DNA of 13,855 bases, taken from NCBI GenBank assembly GCA_045592105.1, contig JAZNUB010000037.1:1-13855 (forward strand), given 5' to 3'. The notes under the pieces were generated by a model. It saw only the letters and a program-made list of their open reading frames with translations, did no database searches and was not told the origin of the DNA. Below, piece after piece: positions 1 through 6,175 of the stretch (positions within the stretch are counted from its first letter, which is position 1; every line of letters begins with the position of its first letter). The DNA comes from SIG636 sp045592105. Lineage in GTDB: Bacteria > Bacillota > Clostridia > Oscillospirales > CAG-382. Position numbers and translations under genes: made by a program.

Positions 1-72
1 ACATTCCCCGATGGCTCAATGATTGAAGTTGGATATCACTACTTTGATGAAACAGGCAAGCTGGTATATTGA
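1..72 (+). CDS. C-terminal end of an unidentified upstream gene (5' part outside window)
   Basis: Frame 1 is open from the first base to a TGA at 70-72, giving 23 residues that begin TFPDGSMIEV and end ETGKLVY. It is read in the same direction as the operon that follows. The tail is too short to assign to a family. The YFDETGKLVY string is loosely like the aromatic-Gly turns of cell-wall-binding repeats, but one partial copy cannot support that. The gene ends about 130 bases before the next start, so it could be the preceding polysaccharide gene or an unrelated neighbour. That this is a real reading frame rests on its unbroken frame, its ordinary composition, and the hairpin that starts 8 bases after the stop. 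Confidence 0.5.
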   Translation, partial: TFPDGSMIEVGYHYFDETGKLVY

Positions 73-201
73 TTCTTTAAGTTATCTCCTCTCCAGAGGA
101 GATAACTGCTGCGCAAAATCAAAGCCTCCACGCGGCGCGCATTGGGCAACACATAGAATGTGGCTAATATTGATTAAAGACAGTTTAAAGAAGGTGTGTG
201 T
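73..201 (+). other. Leader region before the polysaccharide operon
   Basis: This 129-base gap contains the palindrome at 80-107, then a locally GC-rich patch (about 127-147, containing CGCGGCGCGC) that stands out against AT-rich surroundings, then an AT-rich stretch leading to the ribosome binding site AAGAAGG at 188-194. A weak sigma-A-like pair can be drawn, TTGGGC (142-147) and TAATAT (165-170) with a 17-base spacer, but the match is only 3/6 and 4/6, so I do not call a promoter. A 60-codon frame spans the region from base 23. It overlaps the upstream gene and crosses the hairpin, and I consider it spurious. Confidence 0.4.
80..107. repeat. Perfect 13-bp palindrome (hairpin) after the upstream gene
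   Basis: AGTTATCTCCTCT (80-92) and AGAGGAGATAACT (95-107) are exact reverse complements separated by CC. As RNA this folds to a 12-bp stem with a UCCA tetraloop. It begins 8 bases after the stop codon at 70-72. Neither strand carries a clear T-run next to the stem, so it is not a textbook intrinsic terminator. It may still terminate weakly, protect the upstream mRNA 3' end, or mark the edge of a repeat element. The structure is directly visible; its role is not. Confidence 0.85.
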
Positions 202-1176
202 GTGACACCAAAGTGTAATTTAGTAAGTATTGTTGTACCTGTATATGGCACAGAAGCATATCTTCCTGCTTGTATAGATTCGATATTAAAACAAACATAT
301 AAAAATATTCAGATAATCCTTGTTGATGATCAGTCTCCAGATAAATGTCCGCAGATATGCGATGGTTACGCTAAAAAAGATTCACGCGTTACTGTTATCC
401 ATCAGAAAAACACAGGTGTTTCAGGTGCCAGAAATGCAGGTCTTGCGCATGCGGATGGAGATTACGTTATGTTTGTTGATAGCGATGACGAGTTGAATCC
501 AAACGCAGTAGAAATTTTAATGTATGATGCAAAAGAATACAATGCTGATATTGTGTGGGCACTTAAAAACTTTGTTGATAAAAACGGTAATGTTGCAAAC
601 GGCTACACAGAAGGGGCATATACAGTCTATAGCGGGGATCAGCCGTTGCTTCTCTCTTTAAACGGAGAGCCAAATACCAATGCGGTATGGTCCAAACTTT
701 TTAAAAGAGCCTTTATTGAGGGGATTTTTTTTGAAGAGGGAAAGAATATCAACGAAGACAGTTTCTTCATGTTTCAATGCTATTTGAAAAAGCCTGCGTT
801 AGTCCGTCATAATATTACAGTATATCAGTATAACACTCGGCAGGATTCTTGTTCCAGACAGGACTTTTCGGAAAAATATTTTTCAATGCTATATTTTTGC
901 AATCGCAAGAAAGAAATGGTTGAAAGATGCTATCCTCAATATATTGAACTGGCTTATAATATGGAGGTTCGTACGCATTTGCAATTCTTGGACGTACTGT
1001 GCCGCACTGATGATAAAAAATACAAAGATATCTACAAGGCGAGCGTTGAAAAAGTACGAAAATTGTATTCTTATCACAAACCAATCAACAGTCACCATAA
1101 AAAATTAGCTTGGATAGTAGCTCACGGATTGTATCCACTTTATAAAAAGGCAATTCGGTTTAAATATTATAGGTAA
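202..1176 (+). CDS. Family 2 glycosyltransferase (GT-A fold)
   Basis: This is a cytoplasmic, probably membrane-associated sugar transferase that moves a sugar from a nucleotide-sugar donor to the growing repeat unit on a lipid carrier. The N-terminal GT-A domain is clear: VSIVVPVYG starts near residue 8, the LVDDQSPD nucleotide-binding strand follows near residue 41, GVSGARNAGL is the usual helix, and FVDSDDE near residues 91-97 holds the DxD metal-binding motif. The remaining 200 or so residues are a variable acceptor-side domain ending in a Lys/Arg-rich tail. At 324 residues the length is normal for the family. Two in-frame GTG codons compete (196 and 202). AAGAAGG at 188-194 is spaced 7 bases from 202 but only 1 base from 196, so I take 202. 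The donor and linkage cannot be read from sequence. Confidence 0.9.
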   Translation: MTPKCNLVSIVVPVYGTEAYLPACIDSILKQTYKNIQIILVDDQSPDKCPQICDGYAKKDSRVTVIHQKNTGVSGARNAGLAHADGDYVMFVDSDDELNPNAVEILMYDAKEYNADIVWALKNFVDKNGNVANGYTEGAYTVYSGDQPLLLSLNGEPNTNAVWSKLFKRAFIEGIFFEEGKNINEDSFFMFQCYLKKPALVRHNITVYQYNTRQDSCSRQDFSEKYFSMLYFCNRKKEMVERCYPQYIELAYNMEVRTHLQFLDVLCRTDDKKYKDIYKASVEKVRKLYSYHKPINSHHKKLAWIVAHGLYPLYKKAIRFKYYR

Positions 1177-1195
1177 GATAGAAAAGAGAAATAAT

Positions 1196-2491
1196 TTGAA
1201 TAATAGTGTTTTTAAGAACGCAAGTTGGATTATAGGCTGCAAGATTATTCAATCCCTTCTCAATCTTGTGATTGGATTAATCACAGCGCGGTATTTAGGG
1301 CCTTCCAACTATGGTGTTATTAGTTATGTTGCTTCGGTGGTGGCATTTGCTATGCCGATTATGCAACTTGGACTTCGGCAAACCTTAGTCAAGGAATTTG
1401 TCCGTTCTCCGGAACGTGAAGGTGTGATGTTGGGCACATCTCTTATGCTTAATATCATTTCTGCTGTTTTTTGCATGGCGGGTTCCATTTCTTTCGTTAT
1501 GTTTGTAAACGCGGGCGAAACTGAAACCATCCTTGTTTGTGCGTTGTATAGTCTAACCTTGCTCTTCAATGCAACGGAAATGACACAATATTGGTTTCAG
1601 TCGAAGTTGCTTTCCAAATATCCGTCTATTGCCGCCCTCGTTGCGTATATTGTTGTAGCACTATACAAGATATATTTGCTTGTTACGGGAAAGAGCGTTG
1701 TTTGGTTTGCTTTTTCTAACGTTATCGACTATTTTCTGGTTTCTGTAATTCTGATTGTTATTTACAAAAAAGTTGGCGGACAGCGCTTGCTTGTAGATTG
1801 GCACGTAGGAAAAGATTTGCTTTCAGCAAGTAAATACTATATTATTCCAAGTCTGATGGTCGTTATTTTTCAGAATACAGACCGTATTATGATCAAGCTA
1901 ATGATCGGAGAGGCTGAAACCGGTTTTTACTCGGCGGCAATCACCTGCATTGGGATTAGTGCATTCGTCTTTTCAGCGATTATAGATTCCGCTCGTCCCG
2001 TCATTTTAGAGGAAAAAGAACGCGATCCGGTGTTGTATGAAAAAAGAGTTGTACAACTATACAGCATAATCACCTGCGTATCCCTTGCACAAAGCGTGGG
2101 GATGACGGTGCTTGCCAAGCCGCTTGTATTTTTGCTGTACGGAGCAGAATATTCCAAGACCGCCAGTATTCTTGCGGTAGCTGTCTGGTACAATACCTTT
2201 GGTCATTACGGGTCTGTGCGCAATATATGGATTCTCGCAGAGGGCAAGCAAAAATATCTTACCGGTATTAATGTGGCAGGCGCGTTGGCTAATGTTGCAC
2301 TGAATTTTGTTTTGATTCCAATATGTGGTGCTATTGGGGCAGCAATCGCTTCTGTGATCACTCAATTCTTTACGAATGTTATTATTGGATTTATCTTTAA
2401 GCCGATACGAAGGAATAATTACTTAATGATAAAAGGCTTAAATCCGCGTGTTTTGTTTGAGCTTGTAAACACTGTGATAAAACGTCGTTGA
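1196..2491 (+). CDS. wzx: Wzx-type lipid-linked oligosaccharide flippase
   Basis: This is an integral membrane protein of the MOP/polysaccharide-synthase family that flips lipid-linked repeat units across the membrane for polymerisation. Twelve hydrophobic segments can be counted, from IIGCKIIQSLLNLVIGL near residue 13 to the paired last segments around residues 360-405. The family signature ARYLGPSNYGVISYV follows the first segment, and FQNTDRIMIK lies in the seventh. The start is a TTG at 1196 preceded by a purine-rich AAAGAGAA at 1183-1190, 19 bases after the glycosyltransferase stop. At 431 residues it is a little shorter than the usual 470-480 but keeps all expected membrane segments. 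The TGA stop at 2489-2491 is followed in the same frame by a further open stretch to 2620 (separate entry), so the 3' end may be shortened or subject to readthrough. Confidence 0.9.
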   Translation: MNNSVFKNASWIIGCKIIQSLLNLVIGLITARYLGPSNYGVISYVASVVAFAMPIMQLGLRQTLVKEFVRSPEREGVMLGTSLMLNIISAVFCMAGSISFVMFVNAGETETILVCALYSLTLLFNATEMTQYWFQSKLLSKYPSIAALVAYIVVALYKIYLLVTGKSVVWFAFSNVIDYFLVSVILIVIYKKVGGQRLLVDWHVGKDLLSASKYYIIPSLMVVIFQNTDRIMIKLMIGEAETGFYSAAITCIGISAFVFSAIIDSARPVILEEKERDPVLYEKRVVQLYSIITCVSLAQSVGMTVLAKPLVFLLYGAEYSKTASILAVAVWYNTFGHYGSVRNIWILAEGKQKYLTGINVAGALANVALNFVLIPICGAIGAAIASVITQFFTNVIIGFIFKPIRRNNYLMIKGLNPRVLFELVNTVIKRR

Positions 2492-2620
2492 TTTTTGAAA
2501 AAGGTTAAAGAGCAATCAATTTTAAAGCCTATACTCAGCATAGGTGCAATTGCAAATGGTATTAACAAGGTGTGGTATAAGTTTCCGAGAATTAGAAAGC
2601 GGCAGTATATTAAATCATAA
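2492..2620 (+). other. In-frame open extension downstream of the wzx TGA
   Basis: Immediately after the wzx TGA, the same frame stays open for 42 codons (beginning FLKKVKEQSI, ending KRQYIKS) to a TAA at 2618-2620. If the TGA were read through or were a recent nonsense change, the flippase would be 474 residues, matching the usual family length. The extension is basic and has no membrane segment. It could be a lost cytoplasmic tail, the remnant of a deleted gene, or chance. The only start-like codon is a TTG at 2495 with no convincing ribosome binding site, which argues against an independent small gene. Confidence 0.4.
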
Positions 2621-2641
2621 GGGAGAAACGGTGGCACAGAT

Positions 2642-3730
2642 ATGTCTGATATGATAAATAAAGGAAAAACAAAAAGGCTGTTGCACTTAGACATATTGCG
2701 AGTGCTTGCAATTTTTCTTGTTATTTTCAACCACACGGGTGGATATGGATATACGCTGTTTGCCAAAAAGCTGGATTCGTTTATGTGTTTTCCCTATATG
2801 GCATTTTCGGTTTTTAGCAAGATAGCTGTTCCGATATTCTTTATGATTTCGGGTGCGTTGTTACTACCGAGACAGGAATCCTTTAAGCAACTTTTCTGCA
2901 AAAGAATTCTACGCATGTTAGTTGTTTTGGTTTTGATTTCTGTTCCGTACTATTATTGGTTGCACATAGAAGAAGGAATTGGGATTTCAAGCTTTTTAAC
3001 TTATATTTATGGGAATAGCGCCTCCACTTCATTGTGGTATTTATATAGCCATATCGGGCTTTTATTATTACTGCCGTTTTTGAGAAGTATGGTCAAAAAT
3101 ATGCAGGAAAAGGATTTTATTTATCTTATTATAGGCCATATTGTATTAGTTGGAGTTTTACCTTGCTTGCAATATTGCCTTTGGGGCAGAAGTGTAACAA
3201 TTAATCCGTCTTTTTCTTCTGCTGTGTTTGTAACTCAAAATATATTTTTTGCACTTGTTGGGTATTACCTTGAACATATTTTCAATAAAAAGGATTACAC
3301 CAAGAAAAAAGCTTTAATTAGCGTAATATTAAGTGCTTTTTCCATCGTTGTTACGTGTCTTATTACATATTATCAAATGATAGTGGAAACTGAGTGCAGT
3401 GTGGAGCAATTAGAGTCGTTTTTTAATTGCTTTATATGTATTCCTGCGATAACCGTTTATCTTTTGATAAAATTTTCAAGCATTAAGATAAAGGGAGAAA
3501 AAATTCAAAAAGCGGTATCTATTTTTGGAGCATCAGTTTTTGGTGTGTACTTGATTGAAAAAATTCTGCGCGCGCTTACAAGTTCTGTATATACTTTATT
3601 AGCTCCAACTATTGGCTCGTTTATAGCGAGCTTGATATGGCGCTTAACAGCTTTCTGCCTTTCGTTTTTAATAGTAATTCCGCTTAAACATATCCCGATT
3701 ATAAAAAAACTTGTCAATATGTTTATATAA
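2642..3730 (+). CDS. Acyltransferase 3 family membrane protein (probable sugar O-acyltransferase)
   Basis: This multi-pass membrane enzyme probably transfers an acetyl or other small acyl group to a sugar of the polysaccharide. The N terminus carries the family signature: HLDILRVLAIFLVIFNHTGG at residues 15-34, with the conserved His at 31, followed by FFMISGALLL near residues 66-75. About ten hydrophobic segments span the rest. At 362 residues the length is typical. The ATG at 2642 is chosen because the signature starts soon after it; the ribosome binding site is not ideal (GGGAG at 2621-2625 is too distant, GGTGG at 2630-2634 is off consensus). An ATG at 2651 is an alternative. It sits between the flippase and the phosphate-chemistry block, so it probably decorates the repeat unit, but the acyl group and acceptor are unknown. 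Confidence 0.88.
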   Translation: MSDMINKGKTKRLLHLDILRVLAIFLVIFNHTGGYGYTLFAKKLDSFMCFPYMAFSVFSKIAVPIFFMISGALLLPRQESFKQLFCKRILRMLVVLVLISVPYYYWLHIEEGIGISSFLTYIYGNSASTSLWYLYSHIGLLLLLPFLRSMVKNMQEKDFIYLIIGHIVLVGVLPCLQYCLWGRSVTINPSFSSAVFVTQNIFFALVGYYLEHIFNKKDYTKKKALISVILSAFSIVVTCLITYYQMIVETECSVEQLESFFNCFICIPAITVYLLIKFSSIKIKGEKIQKAVSIFGASVFGVYLIEKILRALTSSVYTLLAPTIGSFIASLIWRLTAFCLSFLIVIPLKHIPIIKKLVNMFI

Positions 3731-3787
3731 AGTATATTAAATTATTGTGCGCTCAAAAGCATTGATTGCAGAAATATTTTAATTTAT

Positions 3788-4741
3788 ATGGATAAAAACA
3801 CTATTCTATTATCAAATAAACATTTAGCTATTATCACCGCAGGTTCAACCTATTTGGACATTGATGCATACGGGTGTATGGTTGCGATGGCGGAGCTTTT
3901 GAACTTAAAAGGGGAGAGGGCTGTTGCGTATTCGAAGGCACCATGCAATTACAGCGTTTGCGACTTTCTTATTAAGGAAGGGCAAGTAGCGCGGGAATTA
4001 CCTGAAGGTGCAACGGAAGAGGATGCTCGGTATATTATCGTAGATGTTTCAGATCCGGACTTTTTAAAGGACTGCGTGCCGTTAGATAAGATTGATGCGA
4101 TATACGACCACCATGTGGGCTTTGAAGCATATTGGACAAGCCGTATAGGTGAAGGTGCACATATCGAATTTATTGGCGCGGCGGCTACGCTTATTTACCG
4201 AGAATGGCAAAAGGCGGGATTGGAAGAACAAATGTCTCGTTCTACGGCTTTGCTTCTTATTGCGGCAATCCTCGACAACACGCTTGATTTGACCTCCTCT
4301 AATACTACGGAGGAGGATAGGGAGGTTTTTCGCGCGTTGTGCGCGTATGCTAAAGTGGGCGAGGAGTTTCGCGCTTTGTATTTCTCCGAGGTTCAAAAAA
4401 GCGTGGAAGCCGATCTGAAAAACGCACTTTTCGGAGATATTAAGACCGTTCGAAACAACGCGGTTTTACCGCCGAGGGTGGCACAAATTTGCGCTTGGAA
4501 CGCTGAAAGTATACTTGCTAAGCTTCCTGAAATACGCGGCTGGTTTGCTTCTGAAAACGATGCTTGGATGATAAACGTTATCGGCCTTGAGCAAAAATGC
4601 AGCTACTTTATATGTGATAGCGAAGAGCATCAAATGAGAATTGGGGGCGTTTTCGGCATCTGTTTTGAAAACGGAATTGCAAAAACGCAAGCACCCTATC
4701 TGCGAAAGCAAATTATCAAAAGAACTTTAAATGCAATTTAA
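3788..4741 (+). CDS. DHH-family phosphoesterase, family II pyrophosphatase-like
   Basis: The 317-residue protein has the order of motifs of DHH phosphoesterases, closest to manganese-dependent family II inorganic pyrophosphatases: GSTYLDIDA (residues 19-27, DxD at 24 and 26), IIVDVSD (Asp86), DHH (107-109), GAAATLIY (130-137), and AAILDNTLDLTSSNTTEED (159-177), which resembles the pyrophosphatase segment containing the Asp149-type metal ligand. In the canonical family motif one reads GHxxPDxD, with the His binding metal. Here that position is Ser20 (TCA at 3845-3847) and the Pro is Leu23. Its activity and substrate may therefore differ; a short oligonucleotide or another phosphoanhydride is possible. 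It starts at an ATG with no strong ribosome binding site, 57 bases after the acyltransferase, and is 51 bases upstream of a nucleotidylyltransferase whose pyrophosphate product it could remove. Confidence 0.8.
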   Translation: MDKNTILLSNKHLAIITAGSTYLDIDAYGCMVAMAELLNLKGERAVAYSKAPCNYSVCDFLIKEGQVARELPEGATEEDARYIIVDVSDPDFLKDCVPLDKIDAIYDHHVGFEAYWTSRIGEGAHIEFIGAAATLIYREWQKAGLEEQMSRSTALLLIAAILDNTLDLTSSNTTEEDREVFRALCAYAKVGEEFRALYFSEVQKSVEADLKNALFGDIKTVRNNAVLPPRVAQICAWNAESILAKLPEIRGWFASENDAWMINVIGLEQKCSYFICDSEEHQMRIGGVFGICFENGIAKTQAPYLRKQIIKRTLNAI

Positions 4742-4792
4742 CGGTTGAGGATAGATTGTCCTTAAAACTGTCCAATTAACGGAGGTAACACA

Positions 4793-5344
4793 ATGGTAGA
4801 ATTAGGATTTATTCACGGCAGATTTCAGCTGTTTCACAACGATCACTTGAACTATGCGTTGTTGGCAAAAGAGCAATGTAAAAAGCTGATTGTGGGCATT
4901 ACGTCTCCTGAAAACGCCACTCTCATTCGTGAAGAGGTAGATCCTCATAGAAGCGAAGCAGCTTCTAACCCGTTTACATATTACGAAAGATATGAAATGG
5001 TAAAGTGCGCTTTGCTTGAGGCAGGTGTTAAGAGAGAGGATTTTGAGATAGTTCCTTACCCTATTGAACGTCCTGAGATTCTTTATAACTACGTTCCGCT
5101 TTCTGCAACGTCCTTTTTCACCATTTACGATAAATGGGGCTATGAAAAGCTTGAAAGGCTTAGCACCCTTGGTTACGGAACTATCGTGCTGTTTGATGAC
5201 AGGGAAAAGAAAATGTGCAGTACCGAGATCAGAGAGAAGATCTATGCGGGAACCGAATGGAAGGATATGGTTCCAAACGCCGTGTATGAGTATATCGTTA
5301 AAAACGGTCTTACCGAAAAAGTAATTAAATTATTGCAGAAATAA
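4793..5344 (+). CDS. NMNAT-like nucleotidylyltransferase (HxGH superfamily)
   Basis: The 183-residue protein has the nucleotidylyltransferase fold. GRFQLFHNDH at residues 9-18 is the phosphate-binding motif, with His15 and His18 in the HxxH positions, and CSTEIREKI at 142-150 matches the C-terminal (S/G)xTxIR motif of archaeal-type NMN adenylyltransferases (NadM) and NadR. Enzymes of this fold join a nucleoside monophosphate from an NTP to a phosphorylated substrate and release pyrophosphate. The GRFQ form points to the NMNAT side of the superfamily, not to the GTFD glycerol-phosphate cytidylyltransferases, but a NAD role would be out of place in a polysaccharide operon. I infer that a different phosphorylated substrate is activated here. 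The start is well supported: ACGGAGGT precedes the ATG at 4793 with good spacing. The next gene follows 28 bases after the stop. Confidence 0.85.
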   Translation: MVELGFIHGRFQLFHNDHLNYALLAKEQCKKLIVGITSPENATLIREEVDPHRSEAASNPFTYYERYEMVKCALLEAGVKREDFEIVPYPIERPEILYNYVPLSATSFFTIYDKWGYEKLERLSTLGYGTIVLFDDREKKMCSTEIREKIYAGTEWKDMVPNAVYEYIVKNGLTEKVIKLLQK

Positions 5345-5372
5345 ATATCAAAAGACAGAGAGGAAACAAAAT

Positions 5373-6104
5373 ATGTTTGATGTAAAAACCATCCCCGCTG
5401 CCGAAAGAGAAAGAATAACCAAAACTTTGCTTAAATGGGGCATTTCAACAGACCAAGAAACAGGGAAGATTGATTACATAGAGGGAACAACAATTCCCGA
5501 AGTGAAGTGTGAGTCCATCCATCTTATAAGACACGCCGAAACCGAAGCGGTTGCAAAGCATGAGTTTATGAGCGATACCTCCAACAACTGTGGCTTTACC
5601 GAGAACGGCATTGAGATTACGAAAAAGCAAGCGGAAGAGCTTGATCAATACAACTTTGATATTGCGCTATACGGTCCGATTGCAAGAGTTGTGAATACCA
5701 AAAAGATAATTATGTCAAGACCGCAAAAGTTTGAGGCGGTTCGTGTTCAATACCTTCATGGGATAGATAACACCGGTTGGGAATACAAGTCCTTTGAAGA
5801 GCTTGTAAACACCGATATATTTATCGCGCGTGAGCTTGAAAACAATATGTTTGCAAGAACTCCTGAGGGTACGTCTTGGGGTACGGTAATTGCCAATTGC
5901 TCTGACGTTATTGATTATATCAACGAGTATTGCGTTGGTAAAAAGGTGCTTCTTCTTAGCCAGGGAAGCGTACTTCGCGCTATGCAGATTTTGCTTAGAA
6001 AGAGAGCGCATCCGTGGGACGATTTTACCGTTGAAGGGATGTATCACGTAGGGGACGATACCAATAAAAAGAAAAACTATGGTATTATAGATAGAGTTTA
6101 TTAA
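5373..6104 (+). CDS. Histidine phosphatase superfamily protein with an altered active site
   Basis: The 243-residue protein has the phosphoglycerate-mutase/histidine-phosphatase fold. IHLIRHAETEA (residues 49-59) holds the Arg53-His54 pair that would form the phosphohistidine, and ALYGPIARVVNTKKII (98-113) matches the usual xSPxxRxxxTA segment, with Arg105. The last motif, normally SHG with the second catalytic His, reads LLLSQGSVLRAM: the His is replaced by Gln197 (CAG at 5961-5963). The RHA motif also lies 50 residues in, where most family members have it within the first 10-15, so there is an N-terminal addition of about 48 residues. It may be a weakened phosphatase, a phosphotransfer enzyme, or a non-catalytic binding protein. 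The ATG at 5373 follows GAGAGG (5358-5363). Its position next to the nucleotidylyltransferase suggests it handles the phosphorylated substrate of that enzyme. Confidence 0.82.
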   Translation: MFDVKTIPAAERERITKTLLKWGISTDQETGKIDYIEGTTIPEVKCESIHLIRHAETEAVAKHEFMSDTSNNCGFTENGIEITKKQAEELDQYNFDIALYGPIARVVNTKKIIMSRPQKFEAVRVQYLHGIDNTGWEYKSFEELVNTDIFIARELENNMFARTPEGTSWGTVIANCSDVIDYINEYCVGKKVLLLSQGSVLRAMQILLRKRAHPWDDFTVEGMYHVGDDTNKKKNYGIIDRVY

Positions 6105-6175
6105 TTGAGGATTTATCTGTAGCGCTTATCAGGCGATTTTTAAGCGTTGCTAAAGGATAAAAAATCGGAGGAAAA

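Noticed and set aside
23..205. A 60-codon plus-strand frame across the leader region.
   Set aside because: It overlaps the end of the upstream gene in another frame, crosses the palindrome, has no ribosome binding site and resembles no known protein type.
6121..6148. An imperfect inverted repeat (AGCGCTTA / TAAGCGTT) between the histidine-phosphatase-fold gene and the metallophosphoesterase gene.
   Set aside because: Eight pairs including one G-T, a 12-base loop and no T-run after it; too weak to call a terminator.
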